Shown: piece by piece, positions 16,919-26,278 of the stretch
Layout of the letters: each line of letters begins with the position of its first letter
Position numbering within the stretch: position 1 is the first letter of the stretch
Assembly: GCF_037154085.1 (NCBI RefSeq)
Contig: NZ_JBANRM010000006.1
Location: 12,161-76,160, forward strand
From: Andeanibacterium fulvum
Lineage (GTDB): Bacteria > Pseudomonadota > Alphaproteobacteria > Sphingomonadales > Sphingomonadaceae
Direction of reading: 5' to 3'
DNA length: 64,000 bases
Program-made: the position numbers and the translations under genes
Notes under the pieces: model-generated
The model's input: the letters and a program-made list of their open reading frames with translations, nothing else
Database searches by the model: none
What the model was told of the DNA's origin: nothing

Positions 16919-18022
16919 TTACTCCGCCGTCATGGCCTTGAGTTCGGCAATGCCGCTCACCGCGACCGCCTCACCCGGCTTGAGTCCCTCGGAGATATAG
17001 GCCCTGCCCGCAGCCTGTCCGGTGACCGTGACCTTGCGGCTGACGAAGCGGTTGCCGCTGCGTACGAAGACAGTGTCGTCCTCGCCGATGCGGGTCACGG
17101 CCGTGGCAGGAACGGCTACTCCCGGCCGGGCGCCCTGCCCGGCGATCACCACCATCACATTCTTGCCCGCCACAAGTCCGGGTGCCGCACCGATGCTGGC
17201 CTTGGCCATGATCGAGCGCGTTTCCGGATCGAGCGAAGGCGCGACGGAGAGAATCTTGCCGCCGACGATCATCGGCTTGCCATCCTCGCCGGTTCCCAGT
17301 TCCACTTCCACCGGCATGCCGGGGCTGACGGACTTCGCCAGCCGCTCCGGCAATTGCAGGTCGACGCTATAGGCACTGGCATTCTCGATCACGAACGGCG
17401 CGGTCATGCCGTCGACCGGGCCGCCGGTTTCGACTGCTACATGCGCCACGCGACCAGAGATCGGGGCCCGCAAGGTCATGGTTCCGTCAGGCCCGGCGCC
17501 TGCAAGCGAAACGAGCCGCTGCTGCTCCGAGACCGACGCGCGCGCCTGCTTCAAAGCGGCCTGTGCCTCTTCGGAACGGGCTTCGGCAATCACGCCTTCC
17601 TTCGCCAGCTGCGCCATGCGCTTCGCCCGTGCCTCGGCAAGGCCGAGTTCGGCTTGCGCGCGCGCAAGCTCGCCGCGGATCTGGGTCGGCTCTGCCGCGC
17701 GGACCAGCGCCAGGGCCTGTCCGCGTGCAACTTCCTGCCCTTCGATCACATAGATGCGCACTGCCGCGCCGGGGAAGTTCGACGTAACCGCCACGCGTGC
17801 TTCCGGCGGCAGGCTGATCTGGCCAGGCACCGTGCCCAGCGGAACCGTGTCGACCGCCTGCGCGGGCGCAGTGACAATGCCCAGCCGCTTCATCTGCGCG
17901 GCATCGAGCGTGCCGGCGGGCGCAGCCGCTTCCTGCGGCTCCTCGGCCGATTTGTCGGAACAGGCCGCCGTCAGCGCAAGAGCGCAGCAGGCAGCAAGCG
18001 GCGAAAGGATGCGTCGGGTCAT
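16919..18022 (-). CDS. RND efflux periplasmic adaptor lipoprotein (CzcB/CusB type)
   Basis: A 367-residue membrane-fusion protein. The lipobox LALTAAC (Cys21) predicts lipidation. Barrel-sandwich, helical hairpin (RGELARAQAELGLAEARAKRMAQLA) and membrane-proximal domains follow in order, ending EGLKPGEAVAVSG. It bridges pump and outer-membrane factor. No His/Met-rich metal-binding N-terminal extension is seen, unlike CusB. MTRRIL is chosen as the start over an ATG 11 codons upstream. It is the first gene of the operon, divergent from the response regulator. Confidence 0.9.
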   Translation of the reverse strand: MTRRILSPLAACCALALTAACSDKSAEEPQEAAAPAGTLDAAQMKRLGIVTAPAQAVDTVPLGTVPGQISLPPEARVAVTSNFPGAAVRIYVIEGQEVARGQALALVRAAEPTQIRGELARAQAELGLAEARAKRMAQLAKEGVIAEARSEEAQAALKQARASVSEQQRLVSLAGAGPDGTMTLRAPISGRVAHVAVETGGPVDGMTAPFVIENASAYSVDLQLPERLAKSVSPGMPVEVELGTGEDGKPMIVGGKILSVAPSLDPETRSIMAKASIGAAPGLVAGKNVMVVIAGQGARPGVAVPATAVTRIGEDDTVFVRSGNRFVSRKVTVTGQAAGRAYISEGLKPGEAVAVSGIAELKAMTAE

Positions 18023-18045
18023 GACGCAGGGAATGTCGACCCAAG

Positions 18046-18082
18046 CTGACAACAACTTGTCAGATTGGCAGGCTCTTGTCAG
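18046..18082. promoter_or_regulatory. TTGTCAG repeats between efflux operon and two-component genes
   Basis: CTGACAA (18046-18052) and TTGTCAG (18057-18063) form a perfect 7-bp inverted repeat with a 4-bp spacer. A second TTGTCAG lies at 18076-18082, 19 bp downstream of the first. Placed between divergent operons, these are good candidates for response-regulator boxes. Confidence 0.5.
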
Positions 18083-18121
18083 TTTTCGCTTTCAATGCGG
18101 GCAGAAGAAGGAGTGAACCCT

Positions 18122-18778
18122 ATGCGCCTGCTGCTGGTGGAGGACGATGCCGAGCTGGGCCGGAGGCTGAGCGAGCGCCTGCGCAGCGCGGGCTTCGCCG
18201 TGGACCTCGCGCGGGACAGTGCAGAAGCGGAAGACTGGCCCGATCTCGACAAGATGGGCGCGATCATACTGGACCTCGGCCTGCCCGATGGCGACGGGCT
18301 CGACCTGCTGCGCCAGTGGCGCGCGAAGAAGGTCGATTGCCCGATCCTGATCCTCACCGCGCGCGGAAGCTGGCAGGACAAGGTGGAAGGCCTCAACGCC
18401 GGGGCCGACGATTTCGTGGTCAAGCCGGTACGTTTCGAAGAACTGCTCGCGCGGCTGAACGCCCTGTTCCGCCGCCATGCGGGCAAGCGCGAGAGCGGGA
18501 TCGTGCTGGGCGACCTCGCGCTCGATCCGCTGACCCATTCGGTGACGCTCAAGGGCGAGACGCTGGACCTCGCCCGGCAGGAATTCCGCCTGCTGCACCT
18601 GTTCATGCGCCGGGCGGGTCAGGTGCTCTCGCAGGGGGACATCCTCGAAAACCTCTATGAGCTCGACGCCCCGCGCGAACTCAATACGATCGAAGTGATG
18701 GTGGGCCGCCTGCGCCGCAAGATCGGCAAGGAACGCATTACCACCCTGCGCGGACTGGGCTACAGGTTCGAGAAATGA
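18122..18778 (+). CDS. OmpR/PhoB-family response regulator
   Basis: A 218-residue response regulator. The receiver domain has the acidic pair Asp8/Asp9, phospho-acceptor Asp51 (ILDLGLPDGDG), the conserved Thr in LILTARG and Lys in VVKPVRF. The C-terminal winged helix ends LNTIEVMVGRLRRKIG...LRGLGYRFEK. It probably controls the divergent metal-efflux operon, as CusR/CopR-type regulators do. MRLLLVEDD is the start; the longer frame upstream crosses the promoter. It overlaps the kinase gene by ATGA. Confidence 0.94.
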   Translation: MRLLLVEDDAELGRRLSERLRSAGFAVDLARDSAEAEDWPDLDKMGAIILDLGLPDGDGLDLLRQWRAKKVDCPILILTARGSWQDKVEGLNAGADDFVVKPVRFEELLARLNALFRRHAGKRESGIVLGDLALDPLTHSVTLKGETLDLARQEFRLLHLFMRRAGQVLSQGDILENLYELDAPRELNTIEVMVGRLRRKIGKERITTLRGLGYRFEK

Positions 18779-20151
18779 CTTCCGCCCATCCTGCGTCCCT
18801 GCCCCCGGCCCGCGCCCAGTCAGGCAGCCTGCGCCTGCGCTTCCTGCTGGCGGTGATGCTGTGGGTGGTGCTGGGGATCGGGTCGATCTGGATTTCGGCC
18901 ACGCGGGTCTTCACAAGCCATGTGGAACAGCAGTTCCATGACGAGTTGAACGTCCATGTGCGCGAACTGGCGCGGCTGACGGAGATCGACGCCGAGGGCC
19001 GCCCCTATCTGATCCGCCCGCTGTCCGATCCACGCTATGAGGTGCCGCTCTCGGGCTATTACTGGCAGGTAAATGCAGCGAGCGGCGCGGTCCTGCGCTC
19101 GGTTTCGATGACGCGGGGCAATCTGGACGACGAGGTGGCCCATTCCCACGCGATCGCCCATCGGGTGGAGGAAGGGCCGACCGGCCCGGTGATCGCCTAT
19201 GGCCTCGCCCGGCCTGACAGACGGGGCGGCGAGATCCACTTCGTCATCGCAACCGACCAGAATGAACTCGACCGGGTGGTGGATGACTTCACCGGCGAAC
19301 TGACCCTCGTGCTGGCCGTGCTGGGCCTGCTGCTGCTCGCCACCGGCTTTGCGATCATCCGCTATGGCCTGAGGCCACTCAACCGTCTGGGCGAGGCGAT
19401 TGCTCGGCTGCGGCAGGGGCAGGCCGTGCAACTGGAAGGCGCATATCCTTCCGAAATCGCCCCGCTGGCGGATGACCTCAACGATTACATTCGCCAGAAT
19501 GCCGAAATGATCGCCCGCGCCCGCGTGCAGGCGGCCAACCTTGCCCATTCCCTGCGCACGCCGCTGGCGGTGGTGACCGACGAGGCCGAGCGGCTCGCCG
19601 AAGGAGACAGGGCGCCCGAATCCGCCCGCGTCCTGCTCGATCAGGCGCGGATGATGGAACAGCAGATCGAATATCAGCTCGCCCGGGCCCGTTCGGCTGG
19701 CGCGAGGGTGCCGGGCTCCACCAGCACCCTGCCCGATCTGTTCGTGCCGATCCTCAGCGCGATGAAGCGGCTGCATCCCGATATACGCTTCGTGCTGCGC
19801 AACGAGCTTGCCAGCGAATGCGTGCTGCAGGCCGATCCGGTGGACCTTTCGGAACTGGTCTCCATCCTGATCGACAATGCCGGCAAATGGGCCTCCTCCA
19901 CGGTGACCGTGGGAGTGAAAGACTCACGCGGCCATGTGCGGATCGCGGTTGAGGATGACGGTCCGGGCATGACCGCCGAACAGATCGCCCGCGCCTTCGA
20001 AGTGGGCATGCGGTTCGATCCGGACAAGCCGGGCTCCGGCCTCGGCCTCGCCATCGCCAGGGACATTTGCGAAAGCATGGGCGTGCAGTTGAAGCTCAAG
20101 GCCGGGGCTGCCGGCCTTGTCGCCCAGATCGACTTCGGAGAGCCCGCTTAG
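18775..20151 (+). CDS. Sensor histidine kinase
   Basis: A 458-residue membrane histidine kinase. TM helices at about residues 23-43 and 177-197 enclose a periplasmic sensor of about 130 residues that contains several histidines (VAHSHAIAHR), attractive as metal ligands. HAMP-like segment, then DHp box with phospho-acceptor His258 (NLAHSLRTPLAVV), and HATPase with IDNAGKWA (N box), DDGPGM (G1) and GSGLGLAIA (G2). It is the partner of the preceding response regulator, translationally coupled by ATGA. Confidence 0.93.
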   Translation: MTSAHPASLPPARAQSGSLRLRFLLAVMLWVVLGIGSIWISATRVFTSHVEQQFHDELNVHVRELARLTEIDAEGRPYLIRPLSDPRYEVPLSGYYWQVNAASGAVLRSVSMTRGNLDDEVAHSHAIAHRVEEGPTGPVIAYGLARPDRRGGEIHFVIATDQNELDRVVDDFTGELTLVLAVLGLLLLATGFAIIRYGLRPLNRLGEAIARLRQGQAVQLEGAYPSEIAPLADDLNDYIRQNAEMIARARVQAANLAHSLRTPLAVVTDEAERLAEGDRAPESARVLLDQARMMEQQIEYQLARARSAGARVPGSTSTLPDLFVPILSAMKRLHPDIRFVLRNELASECVLQADPVDLSELVSILIDNAGKWASSTVTVGVKDSRGHVRIAVEDDGPGMTAEQIARAFEVGMRFDPDKPGSGLGLAIARDICESMGVQLKLKAGAAGLVAQIDFGEPA

Positions 20152-20172
20152 GGCACCCGCTTAGGGCAGTGC

Positions 20173-22413
20173 CTAAGGCTTGAGGCGCTTCGCCGGAAGC
20201 TTCACTTCCGCCACTTGCCCATCCGCCAGCGCGTCCTTCGCCAGCACGAAGCGATAGGTGCCAGCCGCCACCTGCCAGCCCCTGGGCGTCCAGTCGGCAA
20301 GCACGCGCGATTCAAGCGGGATCGTGACCTCCCGCGCTTCCCCCGGAGCAAGCTCCAGCTTGGCGAAACCCGCGAGGCGGCGCAGTTTTGTGCCATTGGC
20401 ATCGGCAAGATAGACCTGCGCCACTTCGGCGCCTGCGCGGCCGCCAGTGTTGCGGATCGTGACCCGCGCGGTCAGCCCATCCTTGCCCGAGGCGACCGAA
20501 AAGCCCTCTGCCGCAAAGCTGGTGTAGCTCAGCCCGTGGCCCATGGCGAAGAGTGGCGCCTTCCCCTCCCGCGCGAACCAGCGATAGCCGATATCGGCAC
20601 CCTCGATGTTGTAATCGACGTCCAGCTTCTGGCCCGGCGCACCGACGCCCACGAAATTGGGCTCGACTTCGCCCAGACCGGGGAGTTCCGGGCGGGGCAA
20701 TTGCGCAACCGATGCGGGAAACGTCACCGGCAGGCGGCCGGACGGATTGACCTTGCCGAACAGGACATCGGCAATCGCCTCGCCCCCACGCGCGCCGGGA
20801 TACCAGGCTTCCAGAATGGCTTTCACGTCGTCCTTCCACGGCATCGCCACCGGCCCGCCGGTCTCCAGCACCACGATAGTATTGGGATTGGCCTTCGCCA
20901 CTGCGGCAATCAGCGCATCCTGCCCATTGGGCAGCGAGAGATCGGCCACGTCGAAGCCCTCCGTCTGGTACTGAGTGGCAAAGACGATGGCGACATCCGC
21001 CTGGGAAGCGGCCAGCGCGGCCTCCGCAGGATAGGCCCCATCGCGATATTTCACTTTTGCTTCCGGAACAGCCGCGCGGATCGCGGCGAGCGGGGCCGAG
21101 CGGTTATAATCCTGCCCCAACATGGCCGCGAATGGCCCGTTCCCATCCTGCACGCCCGGGATCGTGATGGAGGGCCCCTCGTCTCCCAGCACTTTGGACG
21201 ATCCGCCACCTACCGGCGTGCCCGCATCTGCATGGCCGCCGATCACCGCGATGGACCGGACATTCGGCCCCAACGGCAAGATCCCAGCCGGATTGGTGAG
21301 CAGAACGATCCCCTCCTGCGCGACCTTCAGGGCGACTTGCGAATTGGCCGCCGCGTCCATGGACCCGATCGCCGCCGGATGCGCATCGAGGCCATTGTCG
21401 TAGATCGCATGGAGGATGGCGCGAGCCATCTCCCCCAGACGCTTGCGATAGGCCGGGTCGGACTGCGCCGCCGCCTTGAGTTGCTCACCGAAGAAGGGTT
21501 GGGGGTCGATCGGAGAGCCCGATTGCTGGTCGAGCCCCGTCAGCGCGTAATCGAGCCCGTCGACCGCGCCCCAATCCGACATCACGAAGCCGCGATAGTT
21601 CCAGTCGCGCCGCAACACGTCGGTCAGCAGCCATTCGTTCCCGCAGCTCTGCGCGCCGTTGGTGGCGTTGTAAGCGCACATGATCGAACCAGGATCGCCC
21701 TGTTCCAGCGCGATCTCGAAGGCCAAGAGATCACTCTCCCGCAAGGCCTTTTCTGCGATCACCGTGTTCATGAAGGCCCGGCCGGTCTCCTGCGGGTTGA
21801 TCGCGAAATGCTTGACGGTGGAGACCACGTGGTTCGACTGGATGCCGCGCACCGCCGCGCCGCCCAGCAGGCCGGAATGGAGCGGATCTTCCCCCAGATA
21901 TTCGAACGTGCGCCCGTTGCGCGGGTCGCGCATCAGGTTGATCCCGCCCGCCAGCATCACGTTGTAGCCCTTGGCCCGTGCTTCCGAGCCGATCATGCGG
22001 CCGCCCTGTTCGATCAGCCCCACATTCCATGTCGCGCCCTGTGCCGTGCCGCTGGGCAATTGCGTGCCGCCATTCCCGCGCGCGCCGCTGATCCAGGTGA
22101 CGCCGAGGCTGGCATCGGTTTCGTGGAGGGCGGGAATGCCCAGTCGCTCGATCCCGGGGATGAAGCCGGCGCCGGGGCGGGAGCCTTCGGGCGCGGGCTG
22201 GTCGCCCCGTGCGGTGGTGAGCAGGCCGAGTGTGAGCGTGATCCGCTCGTCATCCGTCATCTGCGCTTCGGTCGCTGCGGCGCGGGCCGCGGCATCGTCC
22301 GGCGCCTTCTCCCTGGCCTGCAGCGGCACGCTCAAGGGCAAGGGGGCGAGTGCGATCAGCGCGATGGCGGCAATGCCGCGCAGGCCGGCGATGCGGGCAG
22401 ATTTCGACTTCAC
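20173..22413 (-). CDS. Glycoside hydrolase family 3 beta-glucosidase
   Basis: A 746-residue exported GH3 enzyme that releases terminal beta-linked sugars. The signal peptide is VKSKSARI...PLSVPLQA. Order: (beta/alpha) domain with KHFAIN (about 201), nucleophile Asp280 in FVMSDWGAVDG, a second alpha/beta sandwich (GPNVRSIAVIGGHAD), and a C-terminal fibronectin-III-like domain with MGHGLSYTSF. The GTG at 22413 is preferred to an upstream ATG because GGGGAAGG precedes it and the signal peptide starts there. It is divergent from a secreted esterase across a LacI-type palindrome. The natural glycan, or an aryl-glucoside, is unknown. Confidence 0.92.
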   Translation of the reverse strand: MKSKSARIAGLRGIAAIALIALAPLPLSVPLQAREKAPDDAAARAAATEAQMTDDERITLTLGLLTTARGDQPAPEGSRPGAGFIPGIERLGIPALHETDASLGVTWISGARGNGGTQLPSGTAQGATWNVGLIEQGGRMIGSEARAKGYNVMLAGGINLMRDPRNGRTFEYLGEDPLHSGLLGGAAVRGIQSNHVVSTVKHFAINPQETGRAFMNTVIAEKALRESDLLAFEIALEQGDPGSIMCAYNATNGAQSCGNEWLLTDVLRRDWNYRGFVMSDWGAVDGLDYALTGLDQQSGSPIDPQPFFGEQLKAAAQSDPAYRKRLGEMARAILHAIYDNGLDAHPAAIGSMDAAANSQVALKVAQEGIVLLTNPAGILPLGPNVRSIAVIGGHADAGTPVGGGSSKVLGDEGPSITIPGVQDGNGPFAAMLGQDYNRSAPLAAIRAAVPEAKVKYRDGAYPAEAALAASQADVAIVFATQYQTEGFDVADLSLPNGQDALIAAVAKANPNTIVVLETGGPVAMPWKDDVKAILEAWYPGARGGEAIADVLFGKVNPSGRLPVTFPASVAQLPRPELPGLGEVEPNFVGVGAPGQKLDVDYNIEGADIGYRWFAREGKAPLFAMGHGLSYTSFAAEGFSVASGKDGLTARVTIRNTGGRAGAEVAQVYLADANGTKLRRLAGFAKLELAPGEAREVTIPLESRVLADWTPRGWQVAAGTYRFVLAKDALADGQVAEVKLPAKRLKP

Positions 22414-22486
22414 AATGGCATCCTTCCCCTGGCCCACCGGATGGCGGACGGGACGCAAGGCATGCTTGCCTTTTCATCCCGAATGA

Positions 22487-22498
22487 GACAACGTTGTC
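22487..22498. promoter_or_regulatory. LacI-family-like operator GACAACGTTGTC
   Basis: A perfect 12-bp palindrome with a central AACGTT, the usual core of LacI/GalR-family operators. It sits between the divergent GH3 and esterase genes, 70-90 bp from each start. No LacI-family gene occurs in this window, so the regulator would act from elsewhere. Confidence 0.55.
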
Positions 22499-22585
22499 CC
22501 AACACCCTGCTGCGAAGCGCGCCGCTTGTCAAATTGCATGACGCGCCGGGCCCTGCCGGGAACGACATCCTTGGGAGAGGACCGC

Positions 22586-23800
22586 ATGAAATATTACGCC
22601 AGATTCGCCCCGCTTTGCCTTGCCGGACTGGCGCTGACCGCACCGCTTGCGGCCCAGAACGGCGGGCAGGTTGCGCCCAAAAGCTGCCTGCCGCAGGGCT
22701 TCTTCCCCGGCCCGGCCACTTACAAGTCAGTGGAGCAGCTGCCTGACGGACGCGTGACCTTCCGCCTCTGCGCGCCCGCCGCAAATCAGGCGCGCGTAAC
22801 CAGCAACGATATCGATCAGGCGATCCCGATGGGGATGCAGCCCGGCACGCAGCGCGGGCTGGCCATGACGAAGGACGATACCGGCCTGTGGAGCGCCACC
22901 ACTGCCGTGCCCGTCCCCGCCGATACCTATCGCTTCAACTTCGAGGTCGATGGCGCGCGGGTTCCCGATCCGCAGGCAACCACTTTCAGTCATGAACGGG
23001 TAGGCACCAATTCCACGTTCGAGACCAGAGGGCCGGAAGGCGATTTCCAGACCTACAAGGCCGATGTCGCGCATGGCGCGGTCAGCCGGATCGATTACTG
23101 GTCCTCCGCGCTGGGGCAGAAGCGGCAGGCCTATGTCTACACCCCGCCGGGCTATTTGAAGGACGGCAAGTCCTATCCGGTGCTCTATCTGGTCCATGGC
23201 GCGGGCGACAGCGCCGATAGCTGGACCAGCGTGGGCCATGCCAATTACATTCTCGACAATCTGATCGCCAAGGGCGAGGCCGCGCCGATGATCGTGGTCA
23301 TGCCGTTTGGTCACACGCCCGACCGGCCCAATGCGACTGGGGGCGGCAACATGCTGGACAACACCGACTTCGGCGACGACCTGCTGGGCGATCTGATCCC
23401 CTATGTGGACGCCAATTTCCGCACCCTGGCCGACCAGCACCACCGGGCAATGGCCGGACTTTCGATGGGCGGAGCCCACACTTTGCGCTTTGGCCTCACT
23501 CATCCCGATACCTTCGATTATATCGGCATATTCTCGATGGGCCTCGGGCTTGCCGGACCGGACGATGTAGAGCGTTATGAAAATGCGAACGATGCAGCCC
23601 TGCGCAAGGCGGCCCGCGATCTGGACCTTGTCTATTACGCCATGGGCAAGGAGGATTTCCTTTATGGCAGCGTGGCGCCGACCCGCGCGATGCTGGATAA
23701 ATACGGAATCAAACATACCTACCATGAGTCCGGCGGCGGCCACACCTGGATCAATTGGCGGCGGTATCTCGCCGATTTCGCGCCGCGACTGTTCCGCTAG
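22586..23800 (+). CDS. Secreted esterase (esterase D/enterochelin esterase-like, CE1-type)
   Basis: A 404-residue secreted alpha/beta-hydrolase with a signal peptide ending near LAAQNGG. An N-terminal immunoglobulin-like/CBM48-type beta domain (about 40-150, with RVTFRLCAPAANQARV and DTYRFNFEVDG) precedes the hydrolase domain. It has the nucleophile Ser in GLSMGGAH and the catalytic His in SGGGHTWINWRR, the usual end of feruloyl- and acetyl-xylan-esterase-like proteins. With the divergent GH3 gene it suggests plant cell-wall side-chain removal, possibly of ferulate. Start MKYYAR follows GGGAGAGG. Confidence 0.88.
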   Translation: MKYYARFAPLCLAGLALTAPLAAQNGGQVAPKSCLPQGFFPGPATYKSVEQLPDGRVTFRLCAPAANQARVTSNDIDQAIPMGMQPGTQRGLAMTKDDTGLWSATTAVPVPADTYRFNFEVDGARVPDPQATTFSHERVGTNSTFETRGPEGDFQTYKADVAHGAVSRIDYWSSALGQKRQAYVYTPPGYLKDGKSYPVLYLVHGAGDSADSWTSVGHANYILDNLIAKGEAAPMIVVMPFGHTPDRPNATGGGNMLDNTDFGDDLLGDLIPYVDANFRTLADQHHRAMAGLSMGGAHTLRFGLTHPDTFDYIGIFSMGLGLAGPDDVERYENANDAALRKAARDLDLVYYAMGKEDFLYGSVAPTRAMLDKYGIKHTYHESGGGHTWINWRRYLADFAPRLFR

Positions 23801-23917
23801 GCGCCGCAAAAACTGTCCCAAGATCGGAAAGGTTCCAAAAAACCACCTGTTTTCAAATTCTTCGCTTGCTGAAAGCCCCATGGCGCTGGCATGCTCCTCG
23901 CACTCAAAGGGGGAGCA

Positions 23918-25519
23918 TTGAGTGTGGAAACCGATCTGATTGTGATCGGCGGCGGCTCTGCGGGCTGCGCCGTGGCGGGCCGGCTGGCCCAGGCCGGAAA
24001 ACGCGTCGTATTGCTGGAAGCGGGCAAGGATGCCCGCGACATCCGTTCGCGCGTGCCCGCGCTGATGGGCAAGCTGGTCCAGAACCCGGAATTCGACTGG
24101 TGCTATTTCAGCGAACCCGATCCCTCCGTGGGCGGCCGCCCCTCGCCCTGGCCCGCCGGCAAGCGGCTCGGCGGCGGCAGCACGATCAACGGAATGATGT
24201 TCATCCGCGGCCATGCCTGGGACTACGACCGCTGGGCAGAGCTGGGCGCAACCGGCTGGGACCATACTTCCTGCCTGCCCTATTTCCGCCGGTTGGAAGA
24301 TAACGAGCGCGGCGCGGACGAATGGCGCGGCACCGGCGGCCCGATCGCGGTTTCCGAATGCCGCAGCCGCTATGGCGTGACCGAAAAATGGATCGACGCC
24401 GCCTGTGAGGCAGGTGTCCACCGCTCGCCCGACCTCAATGGCGAACTCGCCGAAGGGGTCGATCATATCCAGCTTTCCCAGCGCAGGGGCTGGCGCAGCA
24501 GTGCGGCATCCTATCTCGACGGGCTGGGTTCGGGCCGCAAACCCGACGTTGTGACCGAAGCCGAAGTGCTTTCCATCCAGGTGGCCGATGGCCGCGCCCA
24601 TGGCGTCACCTATCTGCGCGGCGACCAGCGCCACAGCCTGAGCGCGCGTGACGGCGTGGTGCTGTCGGCAGGGGCGCTCAACACGCCGCGCCTGCTCATG
24701 CTGTCGGGCATCGGCCCGGCGGCTCACCTGCGCGAAATGGGCATCGACGTATTGTGCGATCTGCCAGGCGTGGGCGGCAATCTGCAGGACCATGTCGGCC
24801 TGCACCTGATCAACGGCGTGGACATGCCCACGTTGAACAACGACGCGCATGGCCTGCGCGCGCCGCTGCAATTGCTCCGTTTCATCTTCGGTGGACGCGG
24901 CGCGCTGACCACCGGTATCGGCCATGCCCAGGCCTTCGTGCGCGGCAGGCCCGGCCTGCCCGTGCCCAATCTGCAATTGGCCTTCTCCGCCTTCTCCTTT
25001 GAAGTGACGCCGCAGGGGAATGTGCTGCTCAAGCCCGAATCCTCGGTCGCCACCTTCATCGGGCTGATGCGCCCCAGCCATCGCGGCCGGGTGAGCCTGC
25101 GCACACCCGATCCCTCGGCTCCGCCCCTGATCGAGCACCAGCTGCTCGGCGGCGACGACGATGTCGAGCAATTGGTGGAGGGGATCGCACTGGCGCGCCG
25201 GATCATGCGGCAACGCGCCATTTCCCCGCACGTGCTGCAGGAAATCCGCCCCGGTGCCGATTTCGAGAGCAAGGAAGCCCTGCGCGATTATGTGCGGCTG
25301 GCTTCCATGTCGATGTTCCACCCGGTGGGCACGGCCAAGATCGGTGCGGACAGCGATCCTGAGGCCGTGCTCGACGCGGATCTGCGCGTGCGCGGCGTGC
25401 GCGGACTATGGGTCGCGGATGCCTCCGTCATGCCCACCATTCCCCAGGGCAACACCAATGCCACCTCGATCATGATCGGGGACAAGGCGGCCGATCATAT
25501 CCTTCGGGGCCTCGACTGA
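23918..25519 (+). CDS. GMC-family FAD oxidoreductase
   Basis: A GMC oxidoreductase of about 533 residues (choline-dehydrogenase-like alcohol dehydrogenase). The FAD Rossmann motif is DLIVIGGGSAGCAVAGRL, and the GMC signatures are GKRLGGGSTINGMMFIRG and GALNTPRLLMLSG. The catalytic His is in MSMFHPVGTAKIG and the Asn region is PQGNTNATS. The start is uncertain: AAGGGGGA (23907-23914) favours TTG 23918 or GTG 23924 over the ATG at 23891, which has no ribosome-binding site. Substrate unknown; an aryl or benzylic alcohol fits the setting. Confidence 0.9.
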   Translation: MSVETDLIVIGGGSAGCAVAGRLAQAGKRVVLLEAGKDARDIRSRVPALMGKLVQNPEFDWCYFSEPDPSVGGRPSPWPAGKRLGGGSTINGMMFIRGHAWDYDRWAELGATGWDHTSCLPYFRRLEDNERGADEWRGTGGPIAVSECRSRYGVTEKWIDAACEAGVHRSPDLNGELAEGVDHIQLSQRRGWRSSAASYLDGLGSGRKPDVVTEAEVLSIQVADGRAHGVTYLRGDQRHSLSARDGVVLSAGALNTPRLLMLSGIGPAAHLREMGIDVLCDLPGVGGNLQDHVGLHLINGVDMPTLNNDAHGLRAPLQLLRFIFGGRGALTTGIGHAQAFVRGRPGLPVPNLQLAFSAFSFEVTPQGNVLLKPESSVATFIGLMRPSHRGRVSLRTPDPSAPPLIEHQLLGGDDDVEQLVEGIALARRIMRQRAISPHVLQEIRPGADFESKEALRDYVRLASMSMFHPVGTAKIGADSDPEAVLDADLRVRGVRGLWVADASVMPTIPQGNTNATSIMIGDKAADHILRGLD

Positions 25520-25681
25520 CCGGCAGGGCAGTAACCGTTCCCCGGTTTTTCCACTTGGTGGCCGTTCAGAAATTGCCATTCCGTCAACAAAGCCGCATGG
25601 TAGGGGCGAATTGGGGGAATGGCATGGCTGGCGCCTCTGCGCGCCGGCGGGATCGTAAAACGACTGGTTCGGGGCAAGTAG

Positions 25682-26206
25682 ATGGTGGCGAATTCGGCGG
25701 GCGGGAATGCTGCGCAACCGGAAGGGGACGAAAGCTCTTTCGGAGTTTACCGCAGAGGCTCGGCCACGCCCGAAATCTCTTTCACCATCTCGCTGGTGCT
25801 GGCCGCACGCCGCTGGCGCTCGCTGCTGGACGAGAAGCTGCGCCCGATCAATCAGAGCGCCGCGCGCATGGAAGCCATGGCCGCGATCATGAACTCGCCG
25901 CCGCTCAGCCCGCAGGTCGATATCGCCAAAAGGCTGCGGATCGAAGGCCCGACGCTCACTCGCATGCTCGATTCGCTGGAAAAGGACGGGCTTGTCGAGC
26001 GCCTGCCCGACCCGAACGACCGTCGCACGAAATTGCTGCGCCTTACGCCCGAGGGCGAGGCTGTGCTCAAGGACGTCTTCGCCATTGCCGATGAATGGCG
26101 GTTCCGCCTGCTCGACGGATTCACTGAAGAGCAGAAGGAGCAGGCAACCAGCTTCTGCGGCGAACTCGTTACCCGGCTCGACCGGGGCCTTGCCGATCCG
26201 GACTAG
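25682..26206 (+). CDS. MarR-family transcriptional regulator
   Basis: A 174-residue MarR-type regulator with the winged helix SPQVDIAKRLRIEGPTLTRMLDSLEKDGLVERLPDPNDRRTK, in which the wing D-x-R-R-x-K is typical. The N-terminal 30 residues look disordered. It probably senses an aromatic ligand and lies 72 bp upstream of, and co-directional with, the ThDP enzyme, and 162 bp after the GMC gene. The start ATG is not preceded by an ideal Shine-Dalgarno. Confidence 0.88.
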   Translation: MVANSAGGNAAQPEGDESSFGVYRRGSATPEISFTISLVLAARRWRSLLDEKLRPINQSAARMEAMAAIMNSPPLSPQVDIAKRLRIEGPTLTRMLDSLEKDGLVERLPDPNDRRTKLLRLTPEGEAVLKDVFAIADEWRFRLLDGFTEEQKEQATSFCGELVTRLDRGLADPD

Positions 26207-26278
26207 ACCGTCCGGCGCCGCTCGATTGCGCGCCACCCGCTTTTGATTTAGCCGCCTTTCGATAATTCGGGAGACGGT

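Noticed and set aside
13693..16941. A 1082-aa open frame on the plus strand
   Set aside because: It is wholly antisense to the RND pump gene, has Arg/His/Gln-rich coding-unlike composition and no recognisable domain. Long mirror frames are common in high-G+C DNA.
22727..25321. An 864-aa minus-strand frame opposite the esterase and first GMC gene
   Set aside because: It spans two clear plus-strand genes and the gap between them with no domain of its own.
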